64,000 nt of DNA from Panonychus citri (GCF_014898815.1 NW_026515539.1:2790001-2854000); one strand, 5' to 3'. Counted from the stretch's first letter, positions 30,501-43,776 are shown. Translations and numbers: made by a program. The notes: generated from the letters alone by a model not told the origin.

Positions 30501-32661
30501 GCTATCGATTCGTTTGCTGCAAACTGATAGCAATTTGATTAAGAGTTTTTAACTTTTTGATTGCTAATTTAATGCTGATGATGATGATTTTAATCATGTT
30601 GATGGATAAAATTGTTGGAAAAAAGTAACCAAGTTGATTGCTGGATATGCATATGAACAATAATCTCAATCTGTTATGATACTGTTTTTTACGAGAGATT
30701 CAGGTAATATTTTATCATGGATGAAAAAATGAGCTTAATTTATTCACATAAATCACGGTTGAGGTGGTAAATGGGAAAAGGTTATTGCATAATAATAAAT
30801 AGAAGGAGTGGAAATGATGGGATAAAATGGAGAGAGAGACCGAGAGAGTCAGTAAAAGATGAATGGCAAAATAAGATGGGGAAAGAAAAGTCCTAGTGAG
30901 TTATTTGTGACTACTGAAAATCAACACATCAGCATCAAGAGGATGATAAACTTCAGCTTGATAACTATCGTCATTTGTTCAGGGGGAAATTACATCAATT
31001 TCATGAGGAGAAAAAAATATTTATACTCATCAAGTTTTGTTTTTGTTTTTTATACTATGTGGATATGCATTCAATTTGTAATATGTGCAGTGGGTATGAG
31101 ATATTGAGGAGGAAGAGGAGGGAGAGGAGGTGGTGTAGGTGGATGAGGAGGTGGGAGTGGGTGGAGATGCAAAGGAGAACATGAAAAGAGAGAGAGAGGG
31201 GAAACTGTTTCTAGTAGATTTTCAAGATTCTGGGTCAAATATCGATTTTTGTTCCACCCTCTTTTCTTGTCATAAGGTAGCCATTTAGCGTCAATAAATG
31301 AATGAAAAAAAGTTCTAAATTACAACTTTTTCGAACTAAATCAAATTCTAAAATTACGATCAACTATTCGATTTAAATTAAATAAAACACTTTAGTTGAT
31401 TTTCTTGGGGAAAACTGAAGAACCCGAAAAAGTAAAAATGTCAACATTACTTATTGATGCTCCTGATAATTATTAATATAACTATAAATTAACAATAATA
31501 GATGATAATTTATAGTCACTGAGTGTTATGAATAGTGAATCATAAGTTTCTAATTGGGATTGTGGTCATGATTAATAATTGAATTACTAATTAGAGTGAA
31601 ATGTTCACTTACCAGGAGCATGAACAACAACAACACCAACAGAAACAACAAGATTTACGATCATGGGCACCAGATTGTTGTTGTGACTGTTGATTCGTTG
31701 TTGTCGTTGTTGATGTGGGTGGGGTTGTCCCACCATTCTCAATACTATTATTATTATTATTATTATTATTGGCACTATTTACACACGTTCCCGATTGAAT
31801 ATTGGAATCACCTGAGTTACCTGAGACACTATCACTTGTAACACCAAGTTTAGATGGTTCCTCTTTCAGTGCATTTTTATCCTTCTTTTTACTTCCTTTT
31901 CGTGATGATTTACGCCATTTACTTCCGGTGTCACAATTTCCTGAACTTGAGCCATTCACGTTATTCTCATCAACATCTTTCCTCTTTGATTCACTTGATC
32001 CACTTCCGGAACCGCAAAACAATTTGGTACAATTTGATCGTTCGTTATTATTATTATTATTAGCAGAATTATTATTGGTTGTGTTAACATTATTATTATT
32101 ATTACTGAATGAGGAACGAGGTGATGGTGATGATGATGAAGATGATGATGTTGTTGTTGTTGTTGTTGGTGTTGTTGTTTGTTGTGAGGTAAGATGATGT
32201 TGTTGCTTATGAGATGTTGATGGTGCTGTGATTGTGGTGTTTGTTTTTGATTTGCTATTATTATTACTAGTGGTAGGGAATTTACTACTATTGATTTGAT
32301 TAGTTCTTTCATTTTTATCCTTTTCATTTCTACCACTGTTTCCTCTTCCTCCTCCTCCTCCACCATCACCTTCATCACTTTTTTCACAACATGGTTCTGA
32401 TGATGAGGCTGAGCATAGTGTTGATGTATTTCCTCCGGTGGTGATGGTGATGGTTGATGTAGTTGTGGTTGTGGTTGGTGGTAGTGGTGTTGATGGATGT
32501 GGCTGAGTTTTATCACTGTCGTCGCTTTTACTTGTTGTTCCTTGCTGAGGTTTAATTGTTGTTTTCGTTTCTTTCTTGTTATCTTTTCCATTGCCTTGAG
32601 TGTTTCCAGCGTTTTTGGATAATTTCTCTTCCTTAACTCCTTCATGTTTGGCTGTTGGCAT
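21317..32661 (-). CDS. Regulator of G-protein signalling, RZ type (RGS17/19/20-like)
   Basis: Five coding exons, minus-strand order: 32661-31613, 30362-30267, 29924-29863, 29459-29293, 21511-21317; total 522 codons plus stop, all phases consistent. Exon 1 encodes a roughly 350-residue low-complexity region rich in Asn, Ser, Thr and Gly, ending in a cysteine string (SCCFCWCCCC, about residues 337-346). The RGS domain follows: RLWSESFDKLM, GRKVFRDFLKCEYSEENILF, LACEDLK, IYEDYISILSPKEVSLDSRV and LMHRDSYPRFINS. Both the cysteine string and the RGS residues are those of the RZ/GAIP family, which are palmitoylated, membrane-bound GTPase activators for Gi/Go/Gz alpha subunits. The N-terminal region is far longer than in vertebrate RZ members (about 200-240 residues in all). 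An acceptor (TAATCAG) ends exactly at the ATG, so a non-coding leader exon is likely. The exon 4/exon 5 intron is 7.8 kb. Confidence 0.93.
21512..29292 (-). other. 7.8-kb intron inside the RGS domain
   Basis: The donor GTAAGTCCC follows SPKE and the acceptor ATTACAG precedes VSLDSR, so the coding junction is unambiguous. No gene was recognised inside. It holds (GA)n arrays near 23525, 24563, 25929, 28240 and 28482 and a short CT tract near 27305. Confidence 0.8.
23525..23555. repeat. (GA)n microsatellite
   Basis: About 15 GA units in the long RGS intron. Confidence 0.9.
30363..31612 (-). other. RGS intron 1 (between cysteine string and RGS linker)
   Basis: GTAAGTGAAC donor and TTCTTTCAG acceptor. 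Purine-rich patches such as 31106-31200 on the plus strand are seen; no gene. Two smaller RGS introns (29925-30266 and 29460-29862) likewise show nothing else. Confidence 0.75.
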
Positions 32662-33152
32662 CTGATTAATCCAATAAATTATTATTCCAAATGAATAACA
32701 TTCACATCCAAAGGTTTTAAGATTGTGTAGCCAAATAATAATCCATTAAGGAGAAAGATAGAGAGAGAGAGAAATGTAAATATTCATTCAGGTTTCCATT
32801 GGAATCAGCAAACAATAGATCACAATTGAGGTTCCACAATATGAAGAGAGGGATAGTTATCACCATGGAGAAAACATGAAAAAAAAGAGAAATGAGAATG
32901 AATTTAATGAATAACAATAAGCTTCATGGTTATGGTTACAATTAGAATTTTATAATTTGTAAGCAAACAAGAGGGAAAAATCATTTGATTGCCAACAGAA
33001 TGACCAAGAAAAATGTAATTAGGAACAAAATAAAAACAATTAATCTTATTTGATGTCCAAATGTCAAGTAAGAAACAAAAATTTACCCACAGCAAAAAAA
33101 GTAAGACACATAAAAATGAGATGAATTGATTATATTGAGATGTAAATAACTG

Positions 33153-33183
33153 ATACCTGGTATATATTATATATACCAGGTAT
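33153..33183. repeat. Perfect 31-bp palindrome
   Basis: Two 15-base arms (left arm ATACCTGGTATATAT) are exact reverse complements around a single central T. It lies in the presumed 5' intron of the RGS gene. Confidence 0.95.
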
Positions 33184-34494
33184 TAATTAGATTGCTCAGG
33201 ATTTGATTGAATGAATGAGAGAGAAAAAATAATCAATGATCATCGATCATCAATTTACACCGAGAAAAAAAATACATTGAGAAAATAAGTTCATGTACAT
33301 AGATGAACAGGTAACATGAACGATGGATAATCAACAAAAGGCATCGATACACAAGTTGTCATCCAACAACAATTAAATTTGATTACGATGATGAAAAGCA
33401 CATTAGGTAATCAGTTAAAATTAATAAACAAAAAACATAAATCATAATAATCAATCTCTCTATTAGATTAATGTTTGAATTGGATTGGAAAAAGAAACTC
33501 AATCATGTTGAGGAAAGAAAAATATTAAACCAATACAAAAGGAAAAAAGAGATTCACTTGGAATTGGAAACTGATTAATTTAGTTCTTCTATTCTCTCAA
33601 CTTTGATTACATTGTGGAGAACAAGAAATTAGAAATTAATAAAGAGAATTTAGAAGGACACAAATGTTAATTAACACAATTAATTCTAAATTGGATAAGA
33701 GGTTTATCTTTGATTACGAATGGAAAACAAGACAAGAAGAAAATCCCGCCTTATCTTCCGCTTTAATCTTCCAACTGATTTTTTGTTTTCTATTCTCTTT
33801 CACCTTTGACTCATTTGGAGAAGAGAACAAAAAATTAATCCATTTTTTCCTTATGATAATTTAATGTTTTTCTACATTTCGGTTAATCCTTTTTTGTTTT
33901 ATATTCTCCATTTAAATATTCATGTGGCTTCTGTTAATTATCGCTGGTTAATTAGTTAACCTGCTTTTCTCTTTCACCGAGTTTTTGGATTACCAATGAA
34001 AGAATAGATCAAATAACTGAAAAGGTAAATTGTTCTTCTCTCTTTTTTTCTGTTGATTGTATTAACTTATTTCTTTTTCTATTTTGTTGTTTTTCTTTTC
34101 TAATCACTGATTTTCTAATTCTTTTCTAACCCTTTAGGTCTTCATGGTGTTTTTTTTTCTTTCTTCTTCTTCTTCTTTTTCGTCTCAGTGTAATCAATGA
34201 GTTGATTTTGTGTCGAGATTTGAGATTGTAAAAGGTAAAGAAAAGTATTCTGGATAAACAATCAAAGGTTTCAAATTGTGTGGAATTGGATATTATATGG
34301 TTATCATCATGGAAACATATATATATATAAGGAACATTCAAAGAACTTGGATTTTCATGATTAAAAGGAGAAGAGATTTTTGTTCAAATTAAGGAAAAGA
34401 AAAAGATGAGAACAGAGAAATAAGGAGAGAGAGAAAAGGAAGAAGATGTTGAAAAATTTATCATCAATCATCTTGTTGGTGTTTCGTTTGTTAC

Positions 34495-34520
34495 TTACCT
34501 TGTTTTATTATCACCATACA
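34495..34520 (-). other. Candidate donor of the RGS non-coding leader exon
   Basis: AACAAG|GTAAGTAAC on the minus strand places an exon end at 34499. Spliced to the acceptor that abuts the RGS ATG at 32661 it removes a 1,837-base intron. The 5' end of the leader is not determined. The remaining part of this stretch, 32662-34498, shows no gene. Confidence 0.4.
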
Positions 34521-36272
34521 TGAATCATTAATGGTCTTTAATTGAAACAATACAACCATCACAATTTATGAATCTTGTAGTAGTCAAAATATCATCACTG
34601 AAAACACTGGGTATCAATGAAAATGCGGACATTTTCCTTCTTCCAATTTGATTTCCACACTTACACACACACTTACACTTACACTCTCACACACATTCAC
34701 TCTCATCTTTTTCTCTCTCACTCTCTTTCTTCATTTATCACTCTTTCTCTCCATCTCTGTCTATTCTTTCCTTCTCACCCACAACCTTAGATACCATATA
34801 CTCACTTGATCAATACTATTGATCAACAAAACCAAAATTTCAACTCTCTTTCTCCATCTCTTTCTTTTCTCTCTGTCTTCTTTTCCTCCATGTACTCTGT
34901 GCCTTACCTTTCGCATTCTCCCCTCTTTTCATTACTCACACACACTTAACAATGAAACGCATGATCCATAGTATTCATCTTCATCACCAACCTAATCATC
35001 ATCACAACAGTCATGTTACTCCAACGCAACTCCATGAAGGAACCAGAAAAAATAGAAAGAGAAACCCGGAGGGAAAATAACTACCAAAAGCAAGAGTTTC
35101 ATGAAAAGACAGACGAATAGACAGACAAAATAGTTTCCTGTGGCTAAGCAACAAAAAGATTCTCTTTTCCTTTTCTCTCTCTCTCTCTTATTTATTGTAT
35201 ACATTATTTCTTGACTCATCAATAGGTTGAACTTCCTCTTCCCAACGTTCATGAATTTGTGAACAGAATCCTCGACGTATACGAAGTGAAAACTTGAATC
35301 AAATGAAGAAAAGGAAAAGGATGGAACGGAAACAAATGAAGGTGTTTAAACTTCCATTCTGGAACAACAATTATTGCTCATAAATTGACCATGGAAGATC
35401 CGATTATCTCTTCATAATTAAGATATTTAACCTTATTCATGAATACGAAGGAAAAATCAGTGAACAAGCAGAAAGAGAAAGAGAGGGAAACAACAAAAAA
35501 CTACAGAGATTCCAAAGCTATCAAGTGATTGAAAGAGAGAAAGAGGTAACGAAGAGAGGAGAGAAAAAATGAAAAAAGAAAGAGAGGTCACAGTCTCTCA
35601 TCTCTTTCTCTTCTTCAAGACTTGCTCCCTTCCTCTCTCTCTCTCTCTCTCTCATCTCATCTCATCTCATATCCAAGGAAATAGAGACGAAAGATGAAAG
35701 AATTGAAATGGGAGAAAAAAAGAGTAAACTACAACACGAAAACTCTCGAGGTTGATGAGAGTGAATCAGAAATTCATTCATTGAGAGTTTACATCTATTC
35801 TCAACACTTGACGCTTTTCACAACATTCTAATTCTCTTACAATCATCAATTCGTATCAAAACACCGCGGAGCTAATATAGTGTTTTTTTTTCTTTCCCTT
35901 TCAGATTATTATTACTTCAATTTGCCTCGAGAATTGGAATTGATTTGAACTTTTTTTCTTCCTTTTATCTTCATTATTCATTGGAATATCAATCAAAGTT
36001 ACGTCGAAGAAAAAAACAAAACAAAAATAAGAGCGAAAATTTTTCCATTTCCAAAAATGAGCCAATGAAATTGAAATTGAATATTAGGAAAGGAAAAAAT
36101 TAGATTGACCTAAGGTGATTAATTTGGTTTACTATCTGTAAATTGTTGGAATAACATTTTCTTCAGGCAACGATACATGAGAAGAAGAAGATAATTGTAA
36201 AGAGAAAAATACTTTGATTATTTTATCGGAAAAAGAGAAAGTGATGATTATTTAAATCGTGAGTATAATTGA
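34521..36272. other. Intergenic, pyrimidine-rich RGS 5' flank and nidogen 3' flank
   Basis: No coding sequence supported. The plus strand from about 34640 to 34920 and 35580 to 35670 is strongly CT-rich, including a (CT)n array at about 35634-35652, which would be GA-rich on the RGS sense strand and may form its promoter region. Confidence 0.5.
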
Positions 36273-39200
36273 TTAATATGAAATTGGAGCAACTTCATTT
36301 GGAGTTGATTGTCCCTGTTGTTGTTGTCCAGTTGGAGGTATAACGAATGGACTACATTCTTCACCTGAACCATCATCATCGGGACAGGTACAAGTTCGTG
36401 ATCTTGGTCCTGAGGGTAGACAAAGGAACTTACATCCTCCATTACGAACTCGACATTGATTACCCATCGCTGGACATGCTTCGGACATTCCCGTTAATCC
36501 ATGAAGTCGACCGTTCGATCCCTTGGGAATCATCAACGTTTCCTCTTTACCTCCATTTATACCAACTCGATGAACATTATTCCTTTTTAAAGATAATCAA
36601 ATAGTTTGACAATTAGAATTTGTTCTCATATTTATAAAAGTTGATAACTTTTCTCTCAACAATCTGAATTAACTTTGGATACTTGCTCCATCTATGGAAA
36701 GGAGTAAGTAAATGATCATCAGAAACAAAATCTAATCGAAAATTTAATTCTTTTTTTCTCTTCTTTCAATCGAATAGTTAAATTGCGATTTTTAATTATA
36801 TGATTTACTTACGTTTCCCAATCAGTCCAAAAGATGTAATTATCAACCACCGCTAAGTCAAATGGATAACCTGTTGTGAAGGTATGAACAAGACGACGTT
36901 TGGATCCATAAAGGTCAATACATTCAATCCGTTTGGCACCAGCGTCTGTCCAACAAAGCTCATTGGTCGTGTAATCAATGGCCAACATATTGGGTAAACC
37001 TATGCCCTCCGAAACTAGAACTTGTCTATTGGTTCCATCCATATTTGCCATCTCAATTTTAGGCGCTGCTCTATTCCAATCAGTGAAATACATTTTACCC
37101 AGTCCAGGATGAAGAGCGATTCCTCTTGGATTAGTGAGCCCATCGCTGATCAGAGTTTTGACAAATGACCCGTTAAGCCGTGAAACTTGAATTGTCTTTT
37201 TAAGCGAATCGGTCCAGTAGATGTTACGACTTATCCAGTCAATTGCCAGGCCTTCGGGTGATGATAGACCGGAGACAATTGTTGTATCGTGGGTTGAATT
37301 GAGACCAGCCTTGGAAATGGCCTTATCAATCAGATCGGTATAATATAAAGATCCTTTCAAACAATCAAATGCAATTCCAACCGGTAGATTATTGTTCAAG
37401 ACGAAAAGGAGTTCACCTTGACGACCGGGCGATGTTGGTAATCGGGCGAAAGACATTCCTTGGGTGGCAATTAAATAAGGTCCATCATAACGATTACTTG
37501 GAAGACAATCAAGTCCATCACCTGCGAATCCATTGTTACATTTACATTGATAAGCTCGAGTTGTTGGTGAAAAGACACATTCAGCATCTCGATGACATTG
37601 GTAAGGATTTTCTCGGCATGATGATGAGGGAACGCAAGTGTAACCGTCACCGGAATAACCTGCCCGACATGTACACCGATAACCCAATTCAATTGGATTA
37701 TAATTACAATCAGCTTTAGACCCACAGGTATTTAAAACGTTACATGGAACCTGAATTGATTCACAATTTTTACCATCACCTTTGAAACCTTTGTTACATG
37801 CACATTTGAATTGTCTCTCATCTAAATTAAATTTACAGGTTGCATCAGAATGACAATTTTTAACCAAATTACATGGAGCCTTATCATTGGAGACACAATT
37901 ATTTTCAATCATAACGAAACCCTGAATACAAGTACATTTACCACCATCAACGATTTCCGGAAGAGGATCACATTTTGCCGAAGCTGGACAATCAGTGTCC
38001 ATTTTACAATCGGAAATTATTGTACATGTTTTACCATCTCCCGTGTAGCCTTCATTGCATATACATTTGGTTTCACCATTAGGCAGGTCACTACAAACAG
38101 CGTTAGTGTCACAAATTTTACTGGTGAAACAATTTTCCGTTACTCTGGGTCCAGCTGATTAAGAGTTAAACATTTTATATAATAATTAACGAATGGTTTA
38201 CTTATTGCTTCGTTTATCACAATCGTAATACTTACTTGATCTAATGCATGTGAATCCATCGCCATAATAGCCTTGCTTACAAACACAATAACCAACTCCA
38301 GCCTCCGAATAGCCCGTTTTACATTGGCCATTTTCACCACAATTAGCGTCACTTGAGCAAACTTTACCTGCTGATTCACAGACTAACCCGTTACCTGTGA
38401 ATCCTGGATTACAAACACAACTGTACTCTTTAGTTACAGGATGAATAGCACAATTGGCATTTCGATCACATTGAAGGCCTAATGGACATGAATTACCGGA
38501 TCCAGGTTGACCTAAAATTGATCGGCAAACTATTCCGTTTCCACTGTAACCAGGTTGACAAATACATCGCTTTGAACCATCAGCATTTGGTAAACAATCA
38601 GCATTAGGGTCACAGAATTTATCCCCACACATTGAATCTAATTACGGACAAAAAACCATTCAAATTGATCAATAATCGATGCTGATAGTCTAACTAAGGT
38701 TCTAAAGTTTTCTAACCTTTACTACGGCATCTGTAACCATCTCCAACGAAACCCTCATTACAGATACATCGATAACTTCCTGGTTGGTTTACACAATTAG
38801 CGTCTTTGTGACATCGAGATTGATTTGTTGTACATTCATTTATATCTATGAAGGAAAAAAAAGGTTCAACTTAAGTGCTGTTCGAACTCAGAAAGTTGCA
38901 GTTTTCATCCCCGAAATCTTACCCACACACATGGCTCGAATACTATTTGGATCAGACTCGCTGTTACTCTGGAAGCCTGGATTACAAACACATCGATACC
39001 TTTCTCCGTCCACAACACAGCGACTATCGGGCCCACAAACGGCAGTTTCAGCCTTACATGGATTGTCAACTGAAAGAGAAAAGGCAAAATTCAAGTCATT
39101 CGTTAAGTTAATTGCCTTTAGATTTACTTACTTGGTGGAACAACAGAATACTCAGCAGTGAATCGAATTGGGTCCGAAATCGTCCTAACATCTACATTGT

Positions 39201-41324
39201 ACTTTTGCGCTGATATTTTGATTGTATCAACATACTGTTCTTTTGGTAAATAAGCACAAGAATAGTATGAAATATCTTGTTCAATAGTAATTGGTATGTC
39301 CATTGCACTTCCGCCGGCAAGTTTGTATGATCTTGTAGATGAGCTTACTATGCTTCCTGGTGCCGTTATTGTATAAACCTCGATAGTATCGTCAAAATCA
39401 ACCTTTGATCCCATCGGAATCGCTGGTAAATTTCCCGTTAATCCAATGTCCATTTTAAGATTCCCATAAACATCGGGTCCAAGATACCGTTCGGTCAATG
39501 TAACCTGTTCGCCCGATGATGGGAATGTGATTCTTGCAGTTCTATTAAAAACACCACCCGTTAAGCTGAAACCATTGACAGTTCCCGGTTGACCTCGAGC
39601 AAAAAGCCAACCAATCAAATCAGTCAGTGAAATTAGTGATTGAAAATCACTTGGTTGCATATTTTGCAATCGACTGATTGTTGTATAAATTTGACCTGAA
39701 TTTCCATCAGCATATACATAGATATCGGCAGTTCCAATATTTTGATCATTGAGTGTTCCATGAACCTGTCCAACTAATCGAACTGGTGAAGATTCTATAA
39801 TATGATCAAGAAGAGTAAAGAACAATTAGTTAATTATCTAGAAATCAATTAATCTCAACTTAAATGTTCATACATTTATGTGTTAGTGTCAATAGACCTT
39901 TGTTCAAGAGGTTTTATCTTTAAGGATAAGTTAATTAAGATTGTTAGAATTGAGAAAATTTAGAAAACAAAATGTTCTATTTACTTTTTTCAGCTCAAAT
40001 TATTTACTCAATGACGAAACAATCAAACTAATTCTCACCCTTAAACTCCCTAATTGTAATTTCTAATTTTGTTGATCAATTCCTTACCCAATTTGATACA
40101 TTGTCTTCCATTGCCGATATAACCTTCTTTACACTTACAACAAAATCCAATCGAATATTGTTCACAATCAGCTTCTTGAGGACAAGGGTCGAATGTTGTT
40201 TCACATCGATCTGGTACTTCACTTAATCCAGTTTCCATTTCTCTAGGTGACGCAGGTCGATCGGGCTCAACGACACTACCAGAAAGTCCAGCTTTACCGA
40301 TACGGAAGATAAATACACCTCTTTCTCTGATATTTGACATTCTGTAAAGAATTGAGGTCAAAACGAATGAATTATCATTTATATTTTTTTTGGTAAACAT
40401 TGGGACTTACTTATCCAAATTAAGAGTTTTTGATGTTCCTGACACTTCGAGTGGGTAAAACTTGTAACCATTGAAGTCAGTGAAACCGACCTGAGCTAAA
40501 GCGGATTCTCGAGATTCTTTGTCATCGCTTTTACACCAAGTGATTCCCTTTTGTGGATACATGAAGAAAGCGTATGTTTCTTGTCCATTGGTCGCAATTA
40601 CTGTTTGGAAAGTGTTTTTCTAAAATCAAATCAAATTGAAAGTATTAATAAAAGTATTAATGCTCGAGGTTAATTGCTAATGAGTTAATTTGTTTACCAA
40701 TTCAGCGTTTTCATCAATAGAAGATAAATTTTTCCGGTATCGACCAACATCTAACCAAGTTACGATGACCAAATTTCGAGCTTGAAAATTTAATCCTGAA
40801 GTAAATACTGAATTTATGTAAGAATTGGCCAAAGTTAATTGTTCAGGATTGGAAGTTTGTCTAAATTAATTGAAAAAAAAAATCATAATTAACACTTTGA
40901 TTGTGACTTGAAAATTTTATCGTATTACCGGTAATAAACTTTTCCTGTTGTTCGAGTGTCAATATCAGCATAAAATGGAGCAATCATTGGAATACTTAAT
41001 GGTAAAGGATAATTAAGGTAATTAGCCGAATCAGCCAGAAATGAGATGATACCATTGATGCTAACCTGGTATTTGAGGAAATTAGTAAATAATTAATACT
41101 AATTACGAAAACAATTAATTACTTACATAAAGGGAATCGTAGGCACGTCCAAAGAGGATAATTGGTGATGAAAGTTGAATTGATTGCGACGCTCCTTCAT
41201 CACTACCCGTTAATATTTTATCATCTGGTTCACCGAACGGAAAAAGATCACTTTTAGTAATACCTTGGCACGAATTGATTACCAGGCCGATGGATATCAA
41301 CAATAAAATTAATTTATTGGCCAT
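36273..41324 (-). CDS. Nidogen (entactin), basement-membrane linker
   Basis: Eleven exons, minus order: 41324-41127, 41065-40929, 40860-40698, 40619-40411, 40341-40088, 39794-39132, 39069-38923, 38845-38717, 38637-38236, 38154-36813, 36582-36273; 1,317 codons plus stop, every junction in phase. Order of parts: signal peptide (residues 1 to about 21), NIDO domain (about 70-240; NTFQTVIATNGQETYAFF), one EGF, the G2F beta-barrel (about 322-541), ten more EGF modules including a calcium-binding one (DINEC), a YWTD propeller (about 970-1250; LYYTD, IYWTD, MYFTD, LCWTD, IFWTDWE) and a last EGF before a Gln-rich tail. This is the standard nidogen plan, and the length fits nidogens (1,250-1,375). By family it is secreted and bridges laminin to collagen IV and perlecan. 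No thyroglobulin type-1 module was seen. Confidence 0.97.
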
Positions 41325-42262
41325 TGATTTGGCCTTTGATGAATTAGTAACGATTTACAAATACAAAAGATGATGAAAATGTATAAATCAAAGATGAATG
41401 AGAATCTAAATTGTCAGCAATCAACAAGACAATCAACTTGAATGAATCAACTTTAAAAAAGAGGAAAATATTGCCAATTAATCGCAATCGAGAGCAAACT
41501 AAATTATTTTTACCATTATGATGGTTCAAGTGCCCATTAAGAAAACTGATTTCACTTAATTGTTTATCTCAACATTTCAGCTAATCACTTTTTCATCTCC
41601 ACAATTAACTTGATTATCTATCAATATATGAACATAAGATTAAATCTTTCACAAAAAAAACAAAACTAACGGTTATCATGATAACAATGATGTTAATCAT
41701 GATCAGCTAATTAACTAGATGAACGAAAATCGATTCAGCTCATCATGAACTCTCAATTTATATCTGGTTTATGAAACTCTGTTTAATCGGCCATTTTTAT
41801 CTTCTCTTTTAAATGTGATAATCAAAAAGCCGATTGATTATCAACTAATTGTAATCCGATGTTCAGATAAATAGACTATTAATACAATAATGTAAACTGT
41901 TAAGAGATATTCAAGTGAAATCAATCAAGGTTGTTTCAAATTTAACGTTAATCTCATGATTGTAGCAAAAAATTTATGTAATTTAATTATGTTAATCTTA
42001 ATCATCATTACCAATGGAAGATAAATTTAATCATTTGTAAATGAATGACTGAATTGTAAACATCAGCTGAAGGTTGAAGCTTTCTATTGAATTGGCTAAT
42101 CTTTATTTCAGCGTTAATTAGATTAGAGTCCCTGGGATGCTACAATTAAGATAATGACAATTAAACGAGGTTAGAGGAGTGATTTGAATCAATTTTTCCA
42201 ACTTAAATAGTTGATCAACTTATTAATAGTTAACCCGATAAAGTTAATCAACAGTCTGTAAA
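41325..42262. other. Divergent spacer between nidogen and FOXRED1-like gene
   Basis: 938 bases holding both 5' flanks. AT-rich, no clear TATA or other element that I can support, and no additional gene. Confidence 0.5.
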
Positions 42263-43776
42263 ATGAGATTCCGTACATTGAGACAGTTAAGTTCATTGAA
42301 ATTGTTAACATTTACTTCAAATAATTTAATTGAATTAAATGGATATAGATTCATATCGACACTTAATGAACAGTTCAAAAGTGACGTTCTCGTCATTGGA
42401 GGCGGAATCATGGGCTTGTCAACGGCTTTTTGGGTCAAACGATCATCGCCGTCAACATCGGTCACTGTGATTGAGAAAGATCCACAGGTAAGCAATTAAC
42501 TTGATCATTTGGAGAAAAGTTTACAATTTCTTTTTCGATCTCTAATCAGTACGCTGTTTGTTCAACTCCTCGAAGTGTCGGTGGCATTCGGTCTCATTTT
42601 TCCCTCGCCGAAAATGTCAAATTGTCCATGTTTAGTTTTGATTTTCTAACTCGAGTCAATGAATATTTGAACGTTAATCCCGAAGACGTTGTTGATATTG
42701 GCCTAGTGAAAAAGGGTTACCTTTATTTGGCCACTCAAAAAGGTTTGTCTACGTTAATTGAGAATCACCGAGTTCAACAATCGTGTGGAGCCTCAACCCA
42801 ATTGTTAACACCTCAACAATTGAAGGATAAGTGGCCTTGGCTCAATGTCGACGATATTGCCTTGGGCTCTTATGGATTTGATAAGGAGGGTCATTTTGAT
42901 CCTTATCGGTTACTAATGGCCTTTCGTCACAAAGCTCAATCTTTAGGTGTCAATTATGTTCATGGGACGGTGACTGATTTTTCGGGCTCATGTTCACCAT
43001 GTAAAGTGGATCAGGTGATTGTTGATTTAGCTAAAAATCAATCTACTGCTCGTTATTCAGCTCAATCAATTATAATCGCTGGAGGTTCCGAGTGTGGATC
43101 TTTATCAAACCAGTTAATTGCTCAAAACAAATTAACCACATTGTGCCCCGTTAATAGAAGGTAAATCATCTTGATCATCTAAATATAGCATCTTAATTAA
43201 ATTTAACGGAAATAACGATTACAGGAAACGCTACGTTTTTGCTTTCAAATGTGATTCCTTAAATGGTCAACAAGTGCCGATGTTAATTGATCCTTCCGGG
43301 GTTTATTGTCGAGGCGAAGGAGATAATTTCATAGCTGGTTTATCACCCGAAGAGGTGAGTTAAGTTAATTATAAATTGATTAAGATTTAATTAGAATTGT
43401 CATTTCCTTTCAATAGTCCGAGGAACCAGAGACAAACGATCTCGAAGTTGATTATAACTTTTTCGATGAAAAAATTTGGCCTCGATTAGCTGAACGGTGC
43501 ACAAATTTTGAATCGGTTAAAGTTCAATCAGCTTGGGCGGGTTATTATGACTTCAATCAGCTGGATGAAAACGCGATCATAGGTCGTGATCCCGTTTGGA
43601 CAAACTTATTCTGGGTCACGGGTTTCAGTGGACATGGTATTCAAATGGGACCCGCGGTGGGCAAATGCCTCTCAGAGTTGATATTAGATGGACAATATAA
43701 AACTATTGATTGTTCTCGATTCGGTTTTGAAAGAGTAATCAAAGGTGAACGATTATTGGAAACAAATATCATCTAA
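42263..43776 (+). CDS. FOXRED1: FAD-dependent oxidoreductase, FOXRED1-like complex I assembly factor
   Basis: Four exons: 42263-42487, 42550-43160, 43225-43354, 43417-43776; 441 codons plus stop, all in phase. The first 40 residues are rich in Arg, Ser and Leu, as in a mitochondrial presequence. The dinucleotide-binding motif DVLVIGGGIMGLSTAFW (glycines 46-51) is followed by an acidic strand end (VIEKD). Further family blocks are STPRSVGGIRSHFSL, EGHFDPYRLLMAF and near the end VTGFSGHGIQMGPAVGK, the DAO-fold FAD closing motif. By family it acts in the mitochondrial matrix in assembly of NADH dehydrogenase. Sarcosine or dimethylglycine dehydrogenase relatives share the fold, but the length and the RSVGGIRSHFS block favour FOXRED1 (about 486 in human). 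Convergent with the FGD gene. Confidence 0.88.

Noticed and set aside
31802..32197. Plus-strand open frames opposite RGS exon 1, and a His/Gln-rich frame on the minus strand at 31956-32645
   Set aside because: They are shadows of the low-complexity Asn/Ser/Thr codons of the RGS exon, which has the cysteine string and joins in phase to the RGS domain.
36347..38158. Plus-strand open frames across the nidogen gene
   Set aside because: Antisense shadows of EGF and propeller exons that are complete and in phase on the minus strand.
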